64,000 bases of DNA, from assembly GCF_022682495.2 (NCBI RefSeq), contig NC_071389.1, positions 15,512,964 to 15,576,963 on the forward strand. Reading direction: 5' to 3'. The DNA comes from Desmodus rotundus. Its lineage: Eukaryota > Chordata > Mammalia > Chiroptera > Phyllostomidae. Positions within the stretch are counted from its first letter, which is position 1. Every line of letters starts with the position of its first letter. Made by a program: the position numbers and the translations under genes. Positions 1 through 12,241 of this stretch are shown here, piece after piece. The notes under the pieces are model-generated. The model made no database searches and was not told where the DNA came from. It saw only the letters and a list, made by a program, of their open reading frames with translations.

Positions 1-834
1 AAGTTTTGTTCCAGCTGGCGCCAGCCGTTCCCACCCACAGGCTGGAAGGCCCCCAGCACCCGCTCAGGCATAGGGCTGAGCTGCTGGCAGCAGTGGGCAC
101 GTGGCTGTTCAGCAAAGACTGCTGCTTGCTTCAAGTCATGCCCTCTTTCCCCCTACCTTGGTGGGTCTTTTGAGCTGGGGCCAGAGCCTCAAGAGGCACT
201 GTCGTGAGGTTGCCTCCTCCTAAAGCAGAGCGGGAGTGCCCTCCCACTGACATGCAGGATGGACAGGGGGCCGTCTCAGCTACCTTTTCCGCACAATGGG
301 TGATAACCTCAGGGTTGGAGTGTTCATAAATTGCTTAGTGTAGTGCCTAGCACATAGTAGGTGTTTAGTCTATATTAGCTTCTATTGTAACTTCTCTGCT
401 GAGACCCCTGAAAATTTCCCAGCACTGCTGGAGAGATGGCCCATCTCTCCAAGGGGCCCTTATAGAAAACCACCCTTGTAATGTGACTACCGTATGCCCC
501 TAATTCAAATGCCTTCTAATCAGATGCCCTGTCACCCCACCCTGGATGTGGTCCTCTGGCTTATCAGGTAGGGAGCTCCACAGACCCCCTGATTTTTCTG
601 AACCCTCTTGCGCCTGGCAGGTGTCAGTGTCCTGGGCTGAGGGGCCATGTCACAGAGGTATAGGTTTTAAGCTACTTCCCCCAGAATTAGGCTGTTATGG
701 CTGGCCTCAGCTTCCCTCAAGTCTGACTCTTGCAGGAAACTTGCTGAGTGGCCCAACTCTTTCCTAGGGGCCAGGGCATGTTTGGAGGAGAGTGTAGGGG
801 ACTGCACTCTCTGAAATGTGCTATCTTTCTATTT

Positions 835-1042
835 CAGTCGTTCTCAACTGGGATAATTCTGGGGAGGGGGAGACATCTGGCAACATCTAGACATTCTTGG
901 TTGTAACATCTAGAGATGCTATTGGCATCCAGTGGGTAGAGACCAGGGATGCTGCTAAACATTGACAATGCCCAGGATAGCCCCCCACAGTGGAGAAATA
1001 TCCAGCCCAAAATGTCAATAGTGATGAGGTTTAGAAATCCTG
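835..1042. mobile_element. Old hAT-type non-autonomous DNA transposon fragment
   Basis: The left end reads CAGTCGTTCTCAACTGGG. The right end is its degraded inverted counterpart (GAGGTTTAGAAATCCTG). The interior has landmarks such as GGGATGCTGCTAAACATT and CAGCCCAAAATGTCAATAG that are typical of a common eutherian hAT MITE family. No clear 8-bp target duplication survives. Confidence 0.6.
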
Positions 1043-1194
1043 ATACATTCCTGGCTGAACAGGGAGACAAGTTTGGGAACTCAAAGGATTGTAGGAGCTG
1101 CATCGCCCAGCTCCTACAAAGGAATCGGCCTGAGTCCTTCATTTATTCCCGTCCCCTTGCCCAAGAACCTAGAATCACTGATCTCTTACTGATC

Positions 1195-1300
1195 ACTGAT
1201 GTGCAACTCTGCACAGATTAATTAACCCCTCTGAGCCTTAGTGTTCATTCCCTATGTACAGGGATAATGGGGGTTGCCTTTCTAGATGAGGGTCCATCAA
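1195..1300 (+). repeat. MIR fragment
   Basis: The core reads TTAACCCCTCTGAGCCTTAG, followed by a degraded version of the usual CTGTAAAATGGGGATAAT segment. Confidence 0.5.
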
Positions 1301-1864
1301 AGACTTCAAGTCTAGTGTAGATATTGTTTTAGGGGACCTGTTTTATGGATTCATGAGGCACCTGACTCCTTCCAGAGGGTAAAGCTTTGTAAAAGAAAAT
1401 AGTCCTGACTTTTATTTGGGGGAGACTGTGGAGCTACATCCAGGCTCTGATTTAAAGAAACTGTGGCCCTCAGGTGAGTATGCGCTCCCCCACCCCCAGC
1501 TCTACCAGATCCCAGGACCTAGCCATTGCTGAAGCAGCTTTTCTCCTCTGCAAATAATTGACCTTTCTTTATGCTTAGCGGAGCTTTTACTTAATCTGTG
1601 TGTGGCTGCAATGGGAAGCCTGACTTTATGGCAGATTCTGAAGAATGCAATCTGCACACATTTAGGCTGTAAATTTTCCATGGTTCCACCAGAACACATG
1701 CTGTCCTCTGATAATTGAAGTGGCTTAAAACAAAGCAAGGCCTTATTGGTTTGAAATAAACATCTTGTGACCTAGGCTATTTTAAAATAAAAACAAAACT
1801 TAGACCATATCTCTGATTGAGGCCTGCGACTTACTTCATCCCCAAAGGTCACGCATTAAGGGAT

Positions 1865-1960
1865 TCATTTACTATGTGATCTTGGGCAAGTCCTTGAGCA
1901 TCTCCAGGTCCAAGTTATATCTATGAATTATGGGGCCCAAACTAGTCTCCTTCCTGCCTC
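1865..1960 (+). repeat. MIR fragment
   Basis: CTATGTGATCTTGGGCAAGT marks the MIR core. The 3' half is poorly preserved. Confidence 0.5.
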
Positions 1961-2737
1961 ATGCAGTCTCTCACTTAGCTCCCAGATGTCATGGAACTTG
2001 GGGAGGGAACTGCTGTGTATGACTGCCCTTCGAGAGCTGAAGAGCTGACCCTCTCTCCTCACCTCCACTTATGATCCTCAGATGCTCTCAAGATACCAAA
2101 CGACTAGTTTAGTTACATGGGACAGCCAACATTTGTAGTTTAAATCTCTTTTCTTGGCTTCAAGAGAGAGAGCCAAGTTTGACAAATACAAATGGAAAAC
2201 TGTCCTCTGTCTCTTTCATCTGGCCCTTGGGGACAGGAGTGATCGATGTGTGGGGCAGAGCATAGCTGGTTGGTTAGAAGGGAGGCTCTTCCTCCAACAC
2301 CCCTCTTCCACTCTCAGTCTCTCTCCTCGGGTCTATCATCGGCCTCGTATCAGGGGTACTGACTGTAAAATCTATTGGTTGAAATCTCTTCCTTTTACAA
2401 ATTGTCTAGAAAATGCCAATTTTCCCTCAGGGAATTGTGCCATTAGTTAATAGGACAACGTCAAGAAATTCACTCTTACCCTGAAACCTCAATTTCTCCT
2501 GTTGTAGTTTGATTTAAAGGGGAAAAAAAATCTCATCCTCAAGCCTGACAGTGTGAAATAGCTCCTCTGGGACTGGGGTGGGCGAGTGAGCCCAGGCCTG
2601 AGCTGGGCATCCTCAGGAGCTATTTCCTCTTCTTGGAGTGGGAGGTGTCCCCAAATGGACTGTCTGTAAAGGACTGTCTACAAAACTGACATGGGTCTTA
2701 GGTTGGGATTTTCATATCCCTTTAAAGACCTCTTTTC

Positions 2738-2963
2738 ACCCTGGCTGGTATGGCTCAGTGATTTGAGTGCCAGCCTGCAAATGGAAAGGTTGCTGGTTCG
2801 ATTCCCGGTCAGGGCACATGCCTGGGTTGCAGGCCGGGTCCCCAGTTTGGGGTATATGAGAGGCAACCGATCATGTATCTCTTGCACACTAATGTTTCTC
2901 TCTCTTTCTTCCTCTCTTCCATTCTCTCTAAAAGTAAATAAATGAAATATTTTTTAAAAAAAT
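2738..2963 (+). mobile_element. VES SINE (bat tRNA-derived), copy 1
   Basis: The element starts CACCCTGGCTGGTATGGCTC (A-box region) and has the B box GGTTCGATTCC near 2795. The body carries CAGGGCACATGCCTGGGTTG and GAGAGGCAACCGATCATG, then a pyrimidine tract and an A-rich tail (AAAGTAAATAAATGAAAT). It is flanked by a 14-bp target duplication, AAAGACCTCTTTTC at 2724-2737 and AAAGACATCTTTTC at 2964-2977, with one mismatch. This is a full-length insertion made by LINE-type retrotransposition. Confidence 0.93.
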
Positions 2964-4349
2964 AAAGACATCTTTTCAAAGTATGGCTACAGATATGTTG
3001 GGCATTTTCCCCAGGGCTAGCAACTTGCTGATTTTAGTAGTGTTTTGCCTAAGTGTTAGCTGAAACACTTTCCTCAGTTTTATAGGGTCAGCTTCACATT
3101 TGGAATAAATAAGCCTGAGCGTTAAATTCTTTCCAGGTTTCTACTTTCTGCAGGTAATTCTGTGTGTTTCTCTGCTATCAGGCTGTACTGTTTTCTTAAT
3201 TGTAGTGGTTCTTCCGTAGTTGCTGTCAAAACAGAATTAAAGGACAGGACACTTGTCTGGTCATGCCCACACTGGCATCTCGCTATCTGTGTAGGTTCGC
3301 TGGTCAGGGAGGAGTCAGAGAGGAGAGACAGGGATTGAGATGGGCCATCTTGGGATGTAACCAGGCAGAGGAAGAGTCTGGGATCTGGGAGGAACAGGGA
3401 CCCTAGGGCCTTCAACCTTCTAAACAAGACCCTGTCATCGTCATGCTTATTACCTGGCTAGACAGCGTCCTGTTCCGAAACTCTCCAGGAGTGAGGAATT
3501 TTGACCCTGAGACAACCACCTTTAGTGTGTGCCTTTTTCTAGAGGTTGGGGAGAAGGAGGAGCAAGGGTTATGGAGTATGGTGAGGTATGGGGGGGCCTG
3601 AAGTATAGGAACACAACCATGGAGCAAGGCTCTGAAGCTTTCAGTGGTGGTGACTTCCTGTTTCAGTCAGAGTTGCTTACCTTCTAGAGAATCATCTGTA
3701 CACACAGCAATTTATGGTCTTCATTATTCTTTAGCAAGAAATAATTTCCTACTCATCTGTCACTTTGAGACTAAGGGCCTTACACTCCCTGTGCTGAGAA
3801 TATAGTAGCTTTTTGTACATCAGTTCTATTTATGTCTCACTTGGGGGCCGAGGGGATGCCCTTTGACAAACACACAAAGAAGAGATTAATACAGCAAGAG
3901 CCATAGGAAAACGAGAAGGCAGAACCAGGGAGCCCAGTGACCTCATGTTAGGCCCCGTTACCCACGGGGTTTGGCCTTGGTAAGTTATCGCTGGCTCCCA
4001 CTGCCTTCGTTCTATATGTCATTCTTACCGGAATAAAAACACCCATGCAGCTTGCATGGCGAATCACTGCCCTGTAGTGTGATCAGGGGTAATGAACTCT
4101 AGGCCTCCAGATGAAAGGACATGGATGACCTCCTGTGGGGCTTAGCCACCAGCTGGACACCAGGCTCACTTTGAGGACTCACCCACTTAAGACTCATTTA
4201 CCACCAGGCCCCAGTTGTGCACCTCACTGTTCTCTGTACGCAGTTCCCTGTCCACTCAGGCCTTGGAACACCTGACCTCCCTCTGGGTGGCCTAGAAGAT
4301 GTCAGTCATTCAAAGCCAAAACTCAGTGACCGCTGCCAGGGGCTGGGCC

Positions 4350-4510
4350 TTTCTCATAGGTCGTTTATCTTAATGATGGTTGTAGGAGACAGAGATAGCT
4401 CTCCTTGTGTTATAGTTGAGGAAGCTATAGATGACCCAAAGATGTTAAACGTGCCCAGAGTTACATAGCTAGAAAGTTGCAGAGCCTGATGATGAATCTA
4501 AAGTGAGACC
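4350..4510 (-). repeat. MIR fragment, minus strand
   Basis: On the plus strand it shows the reverse MIR order: TTGAGGAAGCTATAGATGAC, then CAGAGTTACATAGCTAGAAA and GCAGAGCCTGATGATGAA. Confidence 0.45.
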
Positions 4511-4974
4511 CTTGGTTATCAACCCTTCTACCCTTGATCACATGATGACTCCTAAGGGCTGGCTAGAGTGGGGGAGGGGGCTGGAGGCTCCATGGTTTGG
4601 GCCCTGAGGTCAGTTTTCTACAGGATGTGCTTCACTACCTAAAAAGCATCATGCTGGCTGCATCTTTCCCAAGCCCTCCGAGAGGCAGCCAGACCCTCCA
4701 GAGAACACCTTGGCATACCCTTCCTCCAGGGAACTGAGGCCTGGAGTGGAGCTGGAGCACAACTACTAGAAACCCTAAATTGGGAAGATTAGGGGGCCCA
4801 AAATGTAATTCAAAAGAAACTTTTTTTAAGGCAAAAGTTACACATTGTGCAAACATTACTATAGCTGCTTCCTGGCTTTTCCGATTGCCCAGTGCTGGGT
4901 GAGTCCATTCAGCTGAATCTTCTGTGATCCCACAGCAGGGCTGGGTCTGCCTGCAGGACACACCCAGTCATGTG

Positions 4975-5470
4975 CTAAAGCTGACTTGGGAAAAGCCATT
5001 GTTAAATTTTCAGGAATTTTGTGAGCTGGTTGTTAAATACAGCCATTATTTAGAAATTAATTATACAAATTTACAATTAAATAAATTGTATTAAAAGCAA
5101 AGGGAGCAACTACTCAAAATTCATCACTTTCTAATTAATTTACTGTGCTTTATTACTTATGTACACGCTTAAGGTTAATGCATCTGTTGTATCTGCATGG
5201 AGTGGTGTGCTGCTGCACGACGCTTTCCGGCACCACTGGTGGCTGAGGATCAGCTGTGGTAGAAGTACAGGGTCCGGCAGAAGTAACGCCTGCTTGAGTG
5301 TGGGTGGTAGGGTAATAACATGGGTATAGTAATTTATAGTTTTAATTTGAACATTTCACCTAAAATGTCATATGTTGTGCTTGAGTGTGATATTGTTATG
5401 TTACAGAATCACATGAATATGATTTTGTAATAAAAGATTTTGTAATAAAAAAGGGCATTATTTGTGCCAG
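4975..5470. repeat. AT-rich old interspersed repeat, family not named
   Basis: A roughly 500-bp unit runs from GCCATTGTTAAATTTTCAGG through ATTAAATAAATTGTATTAAA to a 15-bp direct duplication (GATTTTGTAATAAAA twice, 5421-5450). Phrases in it resemble a eutherian repeat I remember from other mammals, but I cannot name the family or its ends. It contains no coding frame. Confidence 0.35.
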
Positions 5471-5545
5471 ACTCTGAATTTACTCCACAAAAGTGGCGGA
5501 GAAATTGTTAACAATGCAAAGTAAACTTTAAAGTACATCATTATA

Positions 5546-7540
5546 GTTCTGGTCAAGATGGAAGTGTGGGTAAACATGTCTCGCCTCCACGTACACCTGT
5601 AGCAAAAAATACAGCTACACTACAAAACAAATATCACCCAGAATTGTCAGAAAATCGAGCTGTGTGGAAGTCCAACAACCAAGGACTTAAAGAAGCAACA
5701 TTCATCCAGACCAGTGGGAGGGGTGGAGACACTGATGGGGTGGAGACACAGAGTGGTGCAGAGAGGCTCTGAGATGGGAATGGGTGGTCCCACATCCACG
5801 AATAGTGGATAAAAAATGGGAGGGATAACTTGGGAGCAAGGGATCACAGCCCCAGTCCAGGCCACCCAGCCCAGGATCCCAGCGCCAGGAAGATAAGTCC
5901 CCATAACTTTTGACTGTAAAAACCAGTGGGGGTTGAGGTAGTGGAAGCAACTGCATCTTCTTAAAGGGTCCACCATGGACTTAGAAATCACTCAGACCCG
6001 CCTCCTCTGGGATTCAGCACCAGGGCAATAGCTGGAAGGAAACCAGTGGCATATGGGGAAAAAGTGAAGTGTGAGTGAAGAGACAACTTCCTCCTGGGAA
6101 AAAATCCAGAGGCCAGGCAGCGGCATTGTCCCCTCTGTGAGCCCTCCACCACACAGAGCCACAAAGCAGTGACAAACGTTGCTCTAAGGCTCCATCCCAT
6201 ACAACTTAACAAGTGTGCCAAGACAGGAAGTCAAAGCAGCTCTACCTAATACGCAGAAACAAACACAGGAAGGCTGCCAAAATGAGGAGACAAAGAAATA
6301 TGGCCCAAATGAAAGAACAAAATAAAACTCTAGAAAAAGAACTAAATGAAATGGAGATAAGCAACCTCTTAGATGCACAGTTCAAAACACTGGTTATCAG
6401 GATGCTTCAGGAACTCATTGGGTACTTCAACGCCATAAAAAAGACCCAGGCAGGAATGAAGGTTGCATTAAGTGAAATAAAAAAAAAATCTACAGGGCAC
6501 TGACTATGGAGAGGATGAAGCCAAGAATAAAATCAATGATTTGGAACTTAAGGAAGGAAAAAGCATTCACTCAGAAGAGAAAGGAGAAAAGAATTTTTTT
6601 TTAAAAAGGATAAGCTTAGGAACCTCTGGGACATCTTTAAACGTACCAACATCTGAATCATAGGGGTGCCAAAAGGAGAAGATGAGAAAGAAATTAAAAA
6701 CATATTTGAAAAAATAATGAAATAAAACTTCCCTAATTTGGTGAGGGAAATAGACATACAAGCCCAGGAAGCACAGATAATCCCAAACACGATGGACCAG
6801 AAGACAACCACACCAAAGCACATCATAATTAAAATACCGAAGGTTAAATAAAAAGAGAGAATGGTAAAAGTAGCAAGAGAAAAACAGACAATTACCTACA
6901 GAAGAGTTCCCATAAGACTGTCAGCTGATTTCTCAAAAGAAACTTTGCAGGCTAGAAGGGACTGGCAAGAAGTATTCAAAATGATGAAAAGCAAGGACCT
7001 ACAACCTAGATTACTCTCTCCAGCAAACTATCATTTAGAATGGAAGAGCAGATAAAGTGCTTCCCAGACAAGGTAAAACTAAAGGACTTCATTATTACCA
7101 AGCAATTATATGAAATGCTAAAGGTAATTATATATGGAAAAAAGAAGATGAAAACAATGAACATCAAAATGGCAATAAATTCATAACTATCAATAATTGA
7201 ACCCAAATTGCAATCTAAGCAAACATGCAGAACAGGAACAGAATCATAGATATGATCATTTGTAGGGTTATCAGTTGGGAGGGGGGAGGGGGAAAGGTGG
7301 GGGGGAAAGGTGCAGGGAATAAGAAGCACAAATAGGTAGGTACAAAATAGACAGGGGGGTGTTAAGAATAGTATAGGTAATGGAGTAGCCAAAGAACCTA
7401 TATGCATGACCATGGACATGAACTAATGGGGGAATTGCTGGAGGGAATGAGGGTACCAGGTGGAGGGAGGCAAAGGGGAAAAAATTGGGAGAACTGTAGT
7501 AGCATAATCAATAAAATATCTTTGAAGACCTTTTTAAAAA
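5546..7540 (+). mobile_element. HAL1-like (half-LINE-1) retrotransposon, copy A
   Basis: This is a 1,995-bp insertion flanked by a 16-bp target duplication (5530-5545 and 7541-7556, one mismatch). It begins with an L1-like 5' region (GGTCAAGATGGAAG). It carries L1 ORF1-type coding remnants between about 6213 and 7055. It then passes directly into a G-rich 3' UTR and a TAGCATAATCAATAAAATAT tail followed by a short A-run. No ORF2 (endonuclease/reverse transcriptase) sequence lies between ORF1 and the 3' UTR, which is the defining trait of half-LINE elements. The same 5' and 3' ends recur in copy B at 34867-36804. Several frame breaks show it is dead. Confidence 0.82.
6213..7055 (+). pseudogene. 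Broken ORF1 of HAL1-like copy A
   Basis: The first frame (6213-6503) is rich in Lys, Glu and Gln (KEQNKTLEKELNEMEISN), as expected for the coiled-coil part of L1 ORF1p. It ends at a stop after 96 codons. After in-frame stops and an A-run, a second frame (6861-7055) gives the conserved C-terminal ORF1 block with RVPIRLSADFSKETLQARRD and LQPRLLSPANYHLEW. ORF1p is the RNA-binding chaperone of the L1 ribonucleoprotein. This copy is interrupted and not functional. Confidence 0.8.
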
Positions 7541-7824
7541 AAAGTACATCATTGTAAATTACACAAAAAATGGAAAGTAAAATTCTAACAGTTTTCAAAA
7601 ACTACCATCCAGTTCAGGAAAGAATCTGCTCACATCATTGACAAATAAATGAAATCCTGGTATGTTTTTGTTATTTCATTTTTTGTCTTTTTAAGATAAA
7701 TGAAAATAACAACCAGTGCTCATGTGGGAGCTATACCTTTGCCAGCACACCACTGGGTACAGCTATGCCATGTGGCCCATGTATGCTACCACCTCAATAC
7801 CTTGACTGGCAAGCACAACTCCCC

Positions 7825-7930
7825 TTCCACTCACTGACTCATTTATTTAACAAATAAGTATTGAGTGTGTACTATGCGCCAGGCACCAGAGACACAGCAG
7901 GAAACATAAGAGATGGTAAACAACATCAAT
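7825..7930 (+). repeat. Old repeat fragment of the 'TATTGAGCACC' type
   Basis: AAATAAGTATTGAGTGTGTA is followed by CTATGCGCCAGGCACCAGAG and GACACAGCAGGAAACA. This order is common in old mammalian repeats. The family is not resolved by eye. Confidence 0.35.
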
Positions 7931-10900
7931 ACGTCAGCCCATAGTGTGCATTTTCATACTGCTCCCTCCTTGGAGGCACAGGTGTGTCCTCTCTGTACCT
8001 TGATCATCCCCACGAAGGGTGAGCTGTGCCTCCCCTGTGGTCACGTCTTTCAGCTTTGCGCTGATGGAGGTAAGCCTTGGCTGGCTTGAGGACCGAGTCT
8101 GAACAGAGTCATGTGTGAATGGCTTGGAACTTGAATGAAGGCCCGGTATTGAATATTAAAGTAGCTTTGTGGGAGAAAGCCAGTAAGAGGGAAGCAAAAT
8201 CACAGTTTCTTTGGAGTTTGTGTAAATGGGATGCATCCTCCTAATCTAATAATTTGTTGGCTGTTCTCTCTGCTGAGAGGTTAAAGGATATCTAAAATGA
8301 GACCTTTGTACCTGAAAGGGCTTAGAAGTATTTAATATAGGAAATATTACAGGGTAGCCTGCTGATTCACTCATCTATTTGTTAGCAAATACAAGTGCCT
8401 ACCCAGTGCCAGGGGTTTGCAAGCTCTATGAACTGCCAAGCCAGATTATCCACAGTCTCTCCCTGTGAAGCATTTTCAGACTTGTGGGGCAGTTCATAAT
8501 CCTGATTGCTGGCCAGTGAGCAGAAGCCTTCCCTGTCTCTTTGGAATCAGGCCCCACGGGCAGTCATTCTCTTCTTTCTCTGTTTTCCCCCTACTATGCA
8601 TTGATCTCAGTTTGTACTTATATGTCTCTGTCTATGTTCAATGGATGTGTGTGTCTCTCTCAAGAATATTGGGTCCAGGAGGACAGGGGCCTGTGTCTAT
8701 CTTGTTTACAGGGCACAAGTGGGCACTCGGAAGAAATTTGGATAAGTGATTAAAGGAAGGAACAAGCATGGAGGAGGGAGACTGATGTGGGTGAGGGGCT
8801 CAGAGGGCACTGGAGGAAGAGGCTTGAGCTAAAGGAATGAGGCCTTCATTCTTTGACTTGGAGCAGGTGAAGCCAAACTCACGCATTTGTCAAAGTCCCA
8901 CCCAAGCATCACCTTCATTGCACAGCCTTCTCTCACCCCTTCTCTGTGGATAGATCTCTGTGACATAACCCAGCAATCTGGCTTTGAGCTTTTATGTGAT
9001 TCTTAACCTTTCTGGTGTCACAAATTCCTATGCTAATCTGATGAAAACTATAAACCCTCCTCTCTAAAGTAGTGCTCCTGGTATGCACATGTGTACACAA
9101 AAACTCACACAGTTTTCCTTTTATTTACAGGGGTTCACAGGCTCCTGTTCCATCCATAAACCCCAAATTAAGAACCCTGCTTTAAAAATGATCCCCCATA
9201 GTAGGCACTCATCCTGTTCCTCTGCAGCCCCAATGTCAAGCATGGTTATTGGCATATAGGAAGTACTTAATGTGGAATATTGGGTGGATGAATAGAAGGA
9301 TGGATGGGTAGATGATTTTGTTAAGAAGTGTCCTGATTTGCCATGACCTGTGTAGAGTTGAGCTAATAATTCCATTGAAGTCATCAAGCGGAGGAGAGTC
9401 AGCTTGAGCAGAGAATGGTAGCACTCTTTACTCCCCTGGTCTGTCTTTGCCCTTGGAATGCAGTTCTGCCTACACCAACTCCATAAGACCATTTTCCAAA
9501 TAAAAACTTAAAGCATGGTACCCAACACATTGATGATGGGACAGATATTTGAAATTGGGCCTGTCTCAAAATCCAAGATTATGTGATTCTAAAGGAACAT
9601 GACCTCATCCTGAGACTGATTGTCTTGTTTTTGGAACTCCTTTAAACCCACAGGGGGACAATCAGGGACTAGGCTGCACTCCCCATGGAGACTAGGTTCA
9701 TCCCTCAACTCTGGGCAGAGGGGTCCAAGCATGGCAGGCCATCTGTCCTCCAGATTCTTCTCCATGGTCACCTGTGTTGAGTAAGTGATCCCTAGAGGTC
9801 CCCCTACATGCTGCCCATCTTTTGCTCATTACTGTCTCCTCCCCCCAAAAAGATAATGTAAATCCCTGGCTTTTAAATTGTTCAACTCTAGGAGCTTAAA
9901 CAAATTTTTTTTTGCTTCTATTTTAATCCCTATTTTTCACATTAGGGCATTTGACAATGTTGATTTTTAGACATCAGAATAGTTCAAAACCAGGGACAAA
10001 AAAAACCCCAAAAAACCCTGCAGTACTAGCATTTGCTTGGAAAACAGTTGTCAAGGAAATGGATTTTGCAAAAACACCTCCTCCCAGGAGAGCTCCCTTT
10101 CCATGTACCCCACATTGAACATTATTGGCCTGTGTGATACTGGTAGGCAAAGGTAGTATTGGCAGGTAATTTGTCTAGCCAACATCTAATTATGAATTGA
10201 AGCCCTTGCTGGCATGTTCTCAGGTGGGCAGCTGGTGGTGGATGGAGTTCAAGTTCAATTTATAGTGCATCTGAAATGTTCTTGGACTTACAGGAATGAC
10301 TGAAGAGTTCTTGGCCCTGGCTATAGACTGGGGAATAGGATTCTGTAAACTCCATTAGCGGACAATGGAGGTGCCTGATAGATGGAGCTGAAATTGCAAA
10401 ACATTGTTCGATTAAAAGAAAAGGTGAAGGCTCATGGGGCAGGAGCTGTGACTCAAGGCACTCATATAAGGAGATACTTATCTCATGATGAGAGTGCTGG
10501 CAGCCCAGGCACCAGCCACCGGTACTCGGAGAATTTGTCACTGTTAGACATGCCATCGTATACATGCACTGCTCAGTTGTGATCAGACCTTACAAGTGAG
10601 GCTGGCAGGTTTAATTATCACTTGAGAGAACTCAGTCAAGAAAGTGCTGCCCCAGTTAGAGTTATGGTCACCGACACTGGCAGGTGGTTAATTACAGACC
10701 TCTCCAGCCCCATGGAAGTACAAGGTCCACGTGTAGACTAGAGTTGCTGACAAAGAGGCAGAGGGATGGCTGTGTCTCCATTATTCCCATTTGTGTTGGG
10801 ATCTGTTGTATTCGCAGTAATCTTTAATTATAAAAGCTATTACCATGAGGTGGAGTATCAATGTTACTCATTTTTGTCATGTTGCCTGGAAACATCCCTT

Positions 10901-12215
10901 TGTGCCCAAGACACACATGTTTCTGTAGTTACAGGCTAAAGAAGTTAAACCTTCCGCTTAGCCATTTGCCACCACAATATTATAAAAAGCTGTTTGGAGA
11001 GATAGATGAGTTCAGTCTGTGGGGTGAAAAATGGACCCAGTGTGACGACAGCCTGAGTCTTAGAATTCTAAGACTTCTTTTGAACCAGAGTAGTTCTTCA
11101 CGATGCAACATTCCCCTGGAGCAGTACAGGGAAAAAAACCACCCCACTCCTAACAGTTGACTGCATTCTGCTCTCCTCTTTTAGATAACATTCTGTCCCA
11201 TTACAGGCCAATCTCTACTGTGGGACCCATTTTGCACACCCCTACAGACTGCGTGGAGAAGGGAGAAGTTGTGAATCTTTAGGTTTTTGATGATTTCCAG
11301 CCTAAGAAATGATCACCAATGGAGGAAATAGGGCGTTAGATATTGCAGGTAGAGTCTATTGCACCCCTGTGAAGTCAGGTTATCTCCATCACCCTGCTGA
11401 GTTTGAAAATGCCCCATTAGTGGAAGAAATTGTGGCAGAGTTATCACCAGAAATACTCAAAATCTTTCTCTTTAAAGGTCACACTGGTGGAATTTTCAGA
11501 TAACAGTTGGCATTGCTATTTTTCTTTTAAGTGGTAAGCAGCTGTTCTGGGCATGGGGAGAGGTCATCTATTGGGTTTCAGATCTCCAGTTAAGGCTGTA
11601 ACCCCACAAAAGTGGTTATTACTTAAAAATAATTACATTCTACATTGTTTGCGCTAAACTCTTGAGATGGACTGATTGGCATATTTAATCTCATCTCCCA
11701 GGCATTGCTAATTATCATAGCCTAGTTGGGAAAAAACCTAATCAAATAGCTGTTTAGAGATGCTTTGCATTTTAAAATTTTGCTGGGTTTATCCCAGGAA
11801 AAGAGGAAAGTTGCCTCTGATTTTCCTCTGGCTCTTTCCCTGACCTCAAGAGGGTTTAACCTTTAGTGGTTAAATAGTCACAGCTATTCACTCAGGAAAC
11901 ATTTTTGCATTCACATTCTGTCTTTTTTGCATCATTTCCACCCCTGACTCCCTTTTATCACCCTGAATGAAGCTTTCTCACTGAGTGACTTTCCATCCAT
12001 GAGGGGGCTGTGGAATTCCAGCTAATGAAGCTCATCCTTTTTATTCACTGTAAGTGGTACCAGCCAGGCCCGGAGTCAGATCTGAAAGTGAACAGTTATT
12101 CACATCTTTTTCAGGTTCCTAAATGGAACACTGAGTCCACAGTGAAAGTAAGAGGAATTTCTTCCTCTTGCCCAGAAAAAGAGAGACAAAAAGAGCAGCC
12201 TCTCGGGTGAGCAGG
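7931..12215. other. Mostly unrecognised unique intron sequence
   Basis: This stretch contains no exon. A possible weak L2-like tail lies near 8650-8750 (CAGGGGCCTGTGTCTATCTT). The short open frames have no recognisable domains. The part from about 10200 to 12000 is free of repeats I can identify, is moderately AT-rich and may include conserved non-coding sequence (for example 11600-11800, with TTGGCATATTTAATCTC and CTAATTATCATAGCCTAG). Confidence 0.5.
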
Positions 12216-12241
12216 TTGGATGCCTTAAATAAGGCATCCAA
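12216..12241. repeat. Perfect 26-bp inverted repeat
   Basis: The arms are TTGGATGCCTTA and TAAGGCATCCAA, separated by AA. The 12-bp arms are perfect. It is not the terminus of any element I recognise. Confidence 0.9.

Noticed and set aside
2738..2810. tRNA-like A and B boxes at the SINE heads as possible tRNA genes
   Set aside because: They belong to VES SINEs. No cloverleaf or anticodon arm can be formed, and the SINE body and tail follow.
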